Shown: piece by piece, positions 55,763-64,000 of the stretch
Numbering within the stretch: the stretch's first letter is position 1
How the letters are laid out: the number at the start of each line of letters is the position of its first letter
DNA from: Elymus sibiricus
Taxonomy: Eukaryota; Streptophyta; Magnoliopsida; Poales; Poaceae
Assembly: GCA_039707655.1 (NCBI GenBank)
Contig: CM077665.1
Span: forward strand, 140,121,148 to 140,185,147
Reading direction: 5' to 3'
DNA length: 64,000 nt
The notes under the pieces: generated by a model
What the model was told of the DNA's origin: nothing
The model's database searches: none
What the model saw: the letters and a program-made list of their open reading frames with translations, nothing else
Position numbers and translations under genes: made by a program

Positions 55763-57735
55763 ACTCACTCGGATGCATGTAAGGGCATGATCTTACATGA
55801 CCATTCCATGTTACACTTGATATGACACTATCTTATATCTTGGAAATATATGCTCCCTTGTATTGCATCTAACCTTTTGTAGGTACTTGGAAGAACTACA
55901 CTCCACAAGATTGCCATCAACTCATATTACGAGCAATCTTGTCATGGCCAAGTATCCACAATCCTACTTTGATGATGGAAGGAAGAAGACAACACAAACC
56001 ATATCATTGACAACCACTTGATAAACAAGGTTCATTCTTGTCATTTGGATATATCTTGTTCTTCCTTGCATGACTAACCCATGTAGGTGAAAAGAGAACC
56101 AAAACAATCAAGGATTGCTCTCAACTCAAGATGATCTTCATCAACAATGAGCATCCAAAAGAAGTTCTCCTACATGCCACGTCATCAACATCACTCAAAG
56201 GTATGTGATCATATCCTTGAAATAGCTTTACTCCAAGTCATGAGATAAATCAACTCAAGTGATATGAAAACATTAAAATGCTTAATCAAAAAACGGCAAC
56301 CCCATTTTGAGCTTAACGTAGAGTATGACCTATGATCAAGTATTCTTGCTTGGCTCCTTAAGTCAATATACTCTAATATAGGTGACCTAGTCACCACCCG
56401 TCATCTAGATGAAGTATCTTGTTTGGTTCATCTTATAGTTGCATGATTTCTTGGAACCACTCAATTTCCATCTAGTTGAAAATTTCTTGTAAATTCTTTT
56501 TCAAATTATCTGCAATCATTTTATTCTCTTGAGACTTTCTGAAAATTTGCCTTTGACAAACTTTGCCAAGTTTCTGTTTTGCTTTCGGAGCCTCCGATTC
56601 AAATAACTCGGCGTCACCGATTAAACAGATAAGCTGCACAACCTTATATCGGTTCCACCGACTCATTTGCCTCGGAACCACCGATTTTGCTATCTTCTGT
56701 GTTCTTTGTCAAATCTAGCAAATCTTCATTTCTTCAAGGATCCCTTAAAAAAATTTACTCAAAGGGGGAGAAACTTTATTCAAGGATCCCCATATCAAAG
56801 GGGGATAAATTCTAAAGAGCCTTTTCAGATGTTAAAAGGGGGAGAAAAGTCTTCAAGGATCCCTTAGTCTCAAATGTTTTCAATGATCCCACAGTGATCC
56901 CTTTATCTGACCCTTTGTGTGACCCTTTTTGGAAATTAATGCCAAAGGGGAAAAATATCAAAGCTTCAAATCTTATGCTCATACCAAAGGGGGAGATATA
57001 TACTAGAGGGGAGAATATCAAAGCTTATGCTTGTATATAGGGGGAGAATATCAAGGGGAAGAATATACCCAAAGGGGGAGATATCTTTACATCTAAGTTT
57101 ATGCTTACCCAAAGGGGGAGATATCTTTGATTTGATTGCCTATTAGTGCTAGACTTGTCTCACCCTACCTACTCCCAATATCTACATGCTAAGATTCAAG
57201 GGGAGAGGAAGATTTACAAATCCATACTTAGGGGAGAAAGTCCTACATATTCTATTGGGGGGGACATATCAATCTTAAGAAACTCTATTTTTCATATGTC
57301 TTCCATATCTTGGTACTCTTGAATTTCTTTGCATTGGATAAGTAGAATACTCTTGTGTTTCCTAATATTGTTTTCTCAAGTGTGTTTCTACTACTAGATT
57401 GCTCAAGATCTTCAAGGTAAGTATATGCATCATATCCTTGGTCAAGATGATCTCTTGCTTCTTGCACATATTGTTTGCAAGAGTGAAGTCTTGAGCATGG
57501 AAACACCTCATTCACATATATTTGATGCATATAGCCAAGATATACAAGACTTCTCATGTCCCTTCTACTGTGTGTGTGTTCATGCATTCCAATGCAACTA
57601 TTCTTTAAAAGGATTGCACACATTTAGGGGGAGCTTGCATTAGTCATGTATCCTTCAAAGCTATCACATATACCTGCATATCTTAATTTGAAGCTTTGAT
57701 TGTATGTTGTCATCAATTACCAAAAAGGGGGAGAT
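55763..57735 (+). other. Copia 3' region with repeated polypurine-like motifs
   Basis: No env-like ORF survives. A few TCGGnnnnnCCGA-type palindromes lie at 56586-56690. From 56760 to 57735 about a dozen AAAGGGGGAGA-type motifs occur (about 56762, 56796, 56836, 56944, 56988, 57040, 57071, 57112, 57200, 57232, 57627), and the last, AAAAAGGGGGAGA at 57723-57735, abuts the LTR. Confidence 0.8.
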
Positions 57736-58713
57736 TGAAAGCACATATGCTCCCTTGGTGGTTTTGATAATTCATGACAACATACATTGTCTCTTGGACT
57801 AATAGCTCTACCTACTTTATTTCAGGTTTAGTCCACATGTTGAATTGGCAAAGGATTGTGAGGAGACCCCAAGATGGAAGGAATAGAATTGGACAAGCTA
57901 CAAGTATGAAGACTCTACATTTTACTTTGTGAGAAATCACTTTGAGTCCATAGGAAAGCCAATACTGTCAAAAGGGGGTGAGGTAATAATGGTGAGTGAA
58001 ATGCTCAAAATGATCAAGTGTTAGCCACCAAATACACTCACAAGCTCTCCCACAAATATTCTATCTTAAATCCTACCACTCAAAATCGGTGCCACCAAGA
58101 ATATCCTATCGGCTACACCGAGTCAAAACCCTAGATAGAAACCCTAGCCAAAACCTACCTCTCGGTACTACCAAGTTTCATATCGGTGTAACCGAGTTAC
58201 AGTGACCAACTTTCTGTTACCTCATTCACAAGAATCAGAATTTTTGAGAATTGTGAATCGGTCTCACCGAGTTGTGTAACTGCCCTCGGCCACTCATATC
58301 GGTACCACCGAGAATTCTATATCGGTCTCACCGAAAACGCCAAAGTTGCCACATTTTGCACTAGTCGGTGCAACCGAGTTTTCACTTCGGTTTCACCGAG
58401 TTGGGCAATAATGTTGTAACGGTTGGATTTTTGGAGATGCCTATATATAACCCTCCACCACAGCCCACTCGTAAGAGAAGCACTCAGAATAGACCCACAC
58501 TTCCCATATCCAAATTTCTGAGAGAGAACCACCTAGTCTTGTGTTGAGGTCAAGATCATCCACTCCAACCATATGGATCTTGATTTCTAGCCTCCCTAAG
58601 TTGCTTTCCATCCAATCAATCTCTTCTACCCAAGCCAAATCTGTGAGAGAGTGATTGAGTGTTGAGGAGACTATCATTTGAAACACAAGAGCAAGGAGTT
58701 CATCGTTACTATC
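57736..58713 (+). repeat. Partial 3' LTR of the Copia element
   Basis: Matches the 5' LTR from 50271 onwards with scattered substitutions and stops at GTTACTATC (58705-58713), where the 5' LTR continues GCATCTATT. The remainder lies beyond the inserted gypsy element, outside the window. Confidence 0.9.
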
Positions 58714-61700
58714 TGTAACAGCCCAAGTGTAATCCTTGCCATTCTTGTATTTATTTCATGTTGAACCTTCATGTTGTCCTTGTGATTTGAGTAATCTATT
58801 TTGGCCTCATGAGTTTTTGGTATCATGGCATCATAATCATCATGTCATCACAATTGCATCTTGCTTCCTCATGTTGGTGGTGTGTGGTGGGTGGGTGTTT
58901 TGTGATGTTTGTGTGTTGGGGACACAAGTGTGTTTGGTGTGTCACTGCCAGTGGGACCCCCCTCTGCTTGTTTTTTTTCATTAGAGATATTCTGTTGTTT
59001 GTTTCTTTCCATTTTAGGAATAGATCCAGATCTGGACATGGCCATTTTTGGCAGTGGCCAGAATAGGCAAGTTTTGACTTATAAGTGCATGTGTGATTTT
59101 TCAATTGTGATTTTGGGCTTTTTATCTACTTGTACATATGAGTGTGATATATGATTTTGGGGTAGAATTTCCCAAGGAATCCAATGGTGGCATTGTTTCT
59201 GTCATTTGAGCAACTTTGTAAAATTGTTATTTGTGATGAGATGGCTTTTGTTATTTTTGTATGAATTAATTCTTGCATGGTTTGATGATCTTGCCAACAT
59301 GAAAGATGTTCATTTGGGTGTGCTCTAGCCCCTGGTATTTTTGCTTGCCATGTTAGATCTTGTTATGTGTGGGATTCTTGATGCTAACATGCCACTAAAA
59401 TTCTGTTTCCACATGCCCAAAATATTGCTAAGTGTTGGAAATCTGTTAACATGATAGCATATTGTCTTGATGGTTCCCATGTTTCCTTTGTTCCTTTGAG
59501 TATGGCTTAATGACATGAATTTTGGTGCAAGTTACCCTCTGTCATCTTGTGCAAATAGTTTGTGAAAGAGGTTTTGCATCATAGATAATTTTGTTGCTCA
59601 ATATGTCATCCTGTTAAAAACTGCTGCTATTCTCTTAGTGAAATTTGTCTAAGTCTGAGAAGCTGTAGTTATTTTCATGCATATTTAGGGGATGCTACCA
59701 TGTGATCTGTGATGTTTTAGCACATGCTCAGTGCTAGTGTTTTGTTGTAGATGTTACCCTCTATCACCCTGTTAATTTTCATGCCATGAAATGCCCTCTA
59801 GCATATATAAATAATGCTGTCAATATGCCATCTGGTTAACTCAGATTCCAGAAAACTGGAATTTTCACTAAGTCCCTAAAAACTGCTTCAAAATGCCATC
59901 TTGTGAGTTTCATTGCTATTGATCCATGCTTCCTTTCAAGTTTGTGTAGTTGGATGATTTGTTAAGCATGCTGTATAGTTTCTGTACATGCTTTGGTTGT
60001 GGTTTGGAACTTGCTGTAGCTCTTGTTATGTGTGTTGCAAAATGTCATGTTGCTGTTTGTGGACAGATTGTGTGTTTGAATGTTTTGTGACTTGTGAGAG
60101 CTATACTCCATTGTTTTGCATGATCTTTAGCTCTATTCTTGCTAGATTTTCTTTTCCTATCCAGTGGCATCCTTGGAATACCAAGGAATAGCCCATGGCC
60201 TCCCTCATCTTGAGTTTTATCTCCGTTATGTTCGTACCTTGCCGTGAGTGTTCCGTGAGCTACGTTACTCCGTTTGCAACGTTCTACATATGCATTTGCA
60301 TCGATTTCGCATGAAGCATTCATATTTTCCATGATCATGCATGTTCAAATAACTAAACTTGAGGTTCTGTCCAGAATACTAAAGAACTTAATAAGTGCAT
60401 GAGAAACATGACTAGCTTAGGTTTGCCATGTTAAATACTTCAAATGGATCATGCATCATCTTGTTTGTGCATTGCACCCTGCTTGTATGTTTATTTGGTG
60501 CTGTTTCTCTTTGGGTAGATGCGAGTGTTGAGCCTGAGTACGAGGATCCCGGAGAGTACAACTACGAGGACCCAGCTCTTTGTCCCTCTGAAGAACCAAC
60601 ATGCAAGATGATCATACCCGGATCCCGACACTATTTTTGCCTTGCTAGATGTCTCGCTTTTACCGTTATGATTCGTTACCTACCACTTAAAATGTTAGCC
60701 TCCTAAATTGCCATGAAAGCCTCTAACCCCTCCACTACCCAGCAAACATTGATTGGCTATGTTACCGCTGCTCAGCCCTCATCTTATAGCGTTGCTAGTT
60801 GCAGGTGCAAGCTTTCCATGCTCAACATGGATTTGGTTTATATCACTCTATTTATTGTTATTTAAATTAATGCACATATATATATCTGGCAACGGTGGAA
60901 GGCTTGGCCTTTGCTCAGTGTTTTGTTCCGCTTTTGCCGCACTAGTTCCGAGTACCGGTGTTATGTTCCATATTTTGCGCTCCTAACATGCTCGGGGTTG
61001 TTATGGGGACCCCCTTGACCATTCGTTTTAGATTAAAACTTGTCTGGCAAGACCCAACATTGGTACTACATTTGCTAAACAACTTAATAAAATTGCATAG
61101 GGCATACCTACCCCGTTGATAATTAATCAACAACCCGGGCCAGTGCTCCTCATGAGTGTTGGTCCAAACTAGAGCCGTGTGCGGGGCCAACCCGGGGCAA
61201 CTCGGGAGATGTCTATCAGGCCACTGTACGCTGTGCTTATCCGGTCGTGTCCTGAGAACGAGATACGTGGCTCCTATCGGGTTCGTCGACACGTCGGGCG
61301 GTCTTGCTGGACTTGTTTTACCTTTCTCGAATGTCTTGCGCGAGGAATTCCGATTTTTCTTCGGGCTATCTCGAGGTTGCGGTTTTCCAGTGGAATTGCC
61401 TAGGAAGATCACGAGATTCGTGGTCGAGGTTATTCCCGCGGCGTGTGGTTAGTTTGTGATGGATGAGTTGGAGCACCCCTGCAGGGTTTAATCTTTTCGG
61501 AAAGCCATGCCCGCGGTTACGTGGCAACTTGGAAACTTGTTTAACACCCGGTAATAGTAAACTTGAAGTAAACTCAATAAAATACACCAACTGTGTGAGT
61601 AACCGTGACTGTCTCTGCTCGTGAACATGAACCGAGTGAGAACACGGTGGGGTTATGTTTGACGTAAGTAGGTGTTCAGGATCACTTAGTGATCATGCTA

Positions 61701-62269
61701 GATCATGTCCGTCTCTCGTAGGCCACCATATTTACATTCTTGTTCTCGTAAGTTAGCCACCAAATATATGCTTAGCGCTTGTTGCAGCCTCACCACTTAA
61801 CCAATTCCTTACCCAATGGCTTACATAGTTTCGGTACCCGGGTTATGAGATTGCTGAGCCCCTGTGGCTCACAGATTACAACAATACAGGTGCAGGTGTT
61901 GATGAGAACGTGCCAGACGATGTGACTCAGCTCCAGTGGGAGTATGACGAAGAACGTGGTTGGATGTACGTTACGTATTTAGACGAGTAGGGAGCTCCGT
62001 GGTGGTGATCCTGGGATAGCAAGACAGTTTTTCATTGCTTCTTTTGTCGTTTGTTTTCGTCCGTAGCCGGACCCTGCCTTCTGAATGATGTATGAATAAT
62101 TTGTGTGGACTTGTAAGGTAGCTTGTGGCGAGTGTAAGCCAACTCATATACTCATCTCTTCATACATGTATTGCAATGTTTAACTGTACTTGCGAACGAC
62201 GAGATGCGCTTCTATCCCCGTCGAGGCCGCAAGCCTTAACAGGGATAGGACCGCATCTTGGGCATGACA
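58714..62269 (+). repeat. 5' LTR of the Tekay-like element (3556 bp)
   Basis: Starts TGTAACAGCCCAAGTG and ends TTGGGCATGACA (TG..CA). No supported gene inside; short open frames near 60428-60706 and 61156-61452 have no family resemblance. A TA repeat lies at 60873-60882. Confidence 0.8.
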
Positions 62270-62272
62270 AGT

Positions 62273-62286
62273 TGGTATTCAGAGCC
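62273..62286 (+). promoter_or_regulatory. Primer-binding site of the Tekay-like element
   Basis: TGGTATTCAGAGCC, 3 bp after the LTR end; a one-base-insertion variant of the usual TGGTATCAGAGCC initiator tRNA-Met site. Confidence 0.8.
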
Positions 62287-63121
62287 ATACCGACCATAGG
62301 AGCCCCTTGCTTGATCGAACTTGGCCGAGTCGAGTCTAGTAAAAACTATTTTGAGTCTAGTTATATCGGAGAGTAGGTTTCTTTTACTCCTCTTCTATAC
62401 TCTGGTGAGGTATTTGACTTAGGAATTTTCATTCTACTCCTCTTCTCGCTCAAATTCTTTTTAGGATCACGCGGGTATTTTGGAAACTATATGATGCCGA
62501 TATGAAGGAATTCTGTCTTGGTGCCTCCTGTTATCGAGGAGTAGAGCTCCGAGGGATTTTTGCACATCGTTATCATTTAGTTCCTTAGTATCTCGGGACG
62601 GAGGATGTTCGAAATTGCTTCAATACTTTTCGTGGCGAGATAAGGCTGGAGTCACCCAGTACTGGGGAGGCGTCCGGGGTACTGCCATGTTTAGTATCGT
62701 TGTGATTACGAGTGTCTGAGGTAGACTAGTTTGCGGAGTTTCTTGGATTATGGTGTGGAAGGTTGCCGGTGCAGTTGTAGCTGATTAACTTGGGTACGTT
62801 CCTGGGTCCGCAACCCGAATCGCATAAACAAGAAAGACTTCAGAAATTCTTAGGTGGGAATTCCAGTAGTTCTTAGGATCATCTTCCGACAGATGTATAA
62901 TGGTTGTACATTTGTTCCGAGCAACCTTAGCTCAATACTTTTGTGTTATTTCAAGTGGCTTCATGTTCTAATGATGTTATCAAGATCCTGCAGAAAGCAT
63001 TCTTACTATTTGCAGTTTGAATGCAATTAATGATATTCCGTTGCAATTCTTTCAAGCCATTGATTCAGCTTATTTCTATCATCTTTTCAATGGTGTGCTG
63101 ATATTCTTGTCCATCTTCAGG

Positions 63122-64000
63122 ATGGCGCCAGCAACTCGTGGGAACCCAGGTCGTGATGGGGAGCAGTCTGATCCTCCACCACCCCCACCACCACCTCCAC
63201 CTCCGGAAGCTTGGCAAGCTGTGATGGCCGCAACCAATGCCAACACTCAGATGTTGCTCAGGTTGCTGCAGGAAAGAGAGCAGGGACAGCAAGGTCATCA
63301 AGGGAATTTTCAGAATCAGCCTCAGTTCGCAACTCTGAACCAGTTCCTCGCAAATCAGCCCAAGTCCTTCACCTGTTGTGAGCAGCCTCTTGATGCAGAC
63401 GATTGGCTCCGTGACATGAACAAGCATTTTGAGTGCAGCCATGTCAGACCTGCGGACTATGTCAAGTTCGTGACTTTCCAGCTCAAGGGTCAGGCCGCAG
63501 ATTGGTGGCAGCAGTACAAGGATTCCAGAGGCGATCATGTTATCATCTGGGATGATTTCTGTCGTGACTTCAGAGCTCATCATATCCCGATGAGCTTTGT
63601 CGAGGAGATGCGTGAGAAGTTCAGGAATTTGAAGCAAGGAAGCAAGTCTGTCTATCAGTATAACATCGAGTTCCAGAATCTGGCCCGCTATGCTAAGCAA
63701 GATGTTCCCGATGAAAGTCAATGATTTACCAGTTCAGAGGTGGTCTCAAGGATGAACTTCAGCCGGGTCTAGTCCTGCAAGAGCCTCGTGAGTTTGATCA
63801 GTTCTACAACATGGCTCTAAAGGTCGAGGCAACTCAGCTCAGGTTGGAGAACTCAAGGAAGCGGTTTAGAGACTCCAACTCTTCTTCCTCCAGCTCTCAG
63901 ATTGTTCCTAAGCAGCAGAAGTATTGGGTTCCTCCGCCTCCTCCGTTTCGTCCCCCTCAACAGCAGAGGCAGCACGGTGGTCGTGGTCCTTCCCACCCAC
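63122..64000 (+). pseudogene. gag of the Tekay-like element, one frameshift, runs off the window
   Basis: Starts MAPATRGNPGRDGEQSD at 63122, then a run of 11 prolines, a Gln-rich stretch and the retrotransposon gag domain (PLDADDWLRDMNKHFECSHV, QLKGQAADWWQQYKD, FVEEMREKFRNLKQGSKSVY). The frame ends at 63724 after a one-base loss near 63714-63718. The next frame carries the expected continuation (YQFRGGLKDELQPG, EFDQFYNMALKVEATQLR, then a Ser run and a proline/glutamine-rich tail) to the window edge. Structural protein of the element particle. Confidence 0.88.

Larger units (their letters stand above)
50271..58713 (+). mobile_element. Sirevirus/Maximus-type Copia retrotransposon
   Basis: 5' LTR (50271-51787), primer-binding site (51792-51803), frameshifted gag and pol in Copia order (protease-integrase-RT-RNase H, 51845-55762), a 2-kb 3' region rich in polypurine motifs, polypurine tract (57723-57735) and the first 978 bp of the 3' LTR (57736-58713). 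The 3' LTR is interrupted by a gypsy LTR. The two LTR copies are nearly identical over the shared part, so insertion was fairly recent. Confidence 0.92.
58714..64000 (+). mobile_element. Tekay-like Ty3/gypsy retrotransposon, 5' part
   Basis: A long LTR (58714-62269), primer-binding site, a non-coding leader (62287-63121) and the start of gag; pol lies outside the window. A very long LTR and this gag type suggest the Tekay/Del lineage, but without pol the lineage is tentative. Confidence 0.85.

Noticed and set aside
60428..61452. Small open frames inside the Tekay-like LTR
   Set aside because: Lie within a long LTR with no similarity to known proteins; lengths as expected by chance.

Overview
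This window is nuclear DNA from a large-genome grass, almost certainly a Triticeae species (wheat, barley, rye or goatgrass). The evidence is a BARE1/Angela/WIS-type LTR, an Athila-lineage gag-protease element of Sabrina type, a CACTA transposon with TTTGCCGTC subterminal repeats, Sirevirus-type Copia elements and GC-rich grass exons with GT..AG introns. About three quarters of the window is transposable element. Two ordinary host genes sit in an island at about 33.9-47.9 kb.

Left part (1-32780): one deep insertion nest. A LINE-free Harbinger remnant (32781-33922) is split by a long Sirevirus-like LTR element, here called X (internal pieces 14141-15554 and about 26061-26918; composite LTR 26919-32780). 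X was then invaded three times: by an Athila-lineage element (6140-14140, minus), by a Tat-lineage gypsy element (15555 to about 26060, minus, lacking its 5' LTR and most of gag), and by a solo LTR of its own superfamily in opposite orientation (29281-32053, 5-bp target duplication CCTTG). The LTR of the Athila-type element carries a BARE1/Angela LTR, which in turn carries a CACTA element (1-5561). The Tat element carries, on the strand opposite to its pol, a six-exon captured gene with its own promoter-like region.

Gene island: a SCAPER-like gene (S-phase cyclin A-associated protein family; eight coding exons, 34592-45041, 1630 codons, all junctions in frame) with a dead LINE in intron 6 flanked by an 18-bp target duplication, and downstream on the opposite strand an F-box gene (46399-47577) whose last about 50 codons are displaced by a frameshift. 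Small DNA-transposon remnants (47889-50265) and an intact 319-bp TRIM element (49871-50189, 83-bp terminal repeats, 5-bp target duplication ATACC) follow.

Right part (50271-64000): a Sirevirus-type Copia element with a full 5' LTR, frameshifted gag-pol and a long purine-tract-rich 3' region. Its 3' LTR is split at 58713 by a Tekay-like gypsy element with a 3.56-kb LTR and the start of gag, which runs off the window.

The most unusual signals are regulatory: arrays of 13-bp palindromes (GCGGnnnnnCCGC in X and its relatives, TCGGTnnnACCGA in the Copia at 50.3 kb) sitting just upstream of the TATA boxes of several LTRs, with both arms changed together between families; and a composite LTR in X with two palindrome-array-plus-TATA modules. 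No bacterial-type system, CRISPR array, rRNA or tRNA gene was seen.
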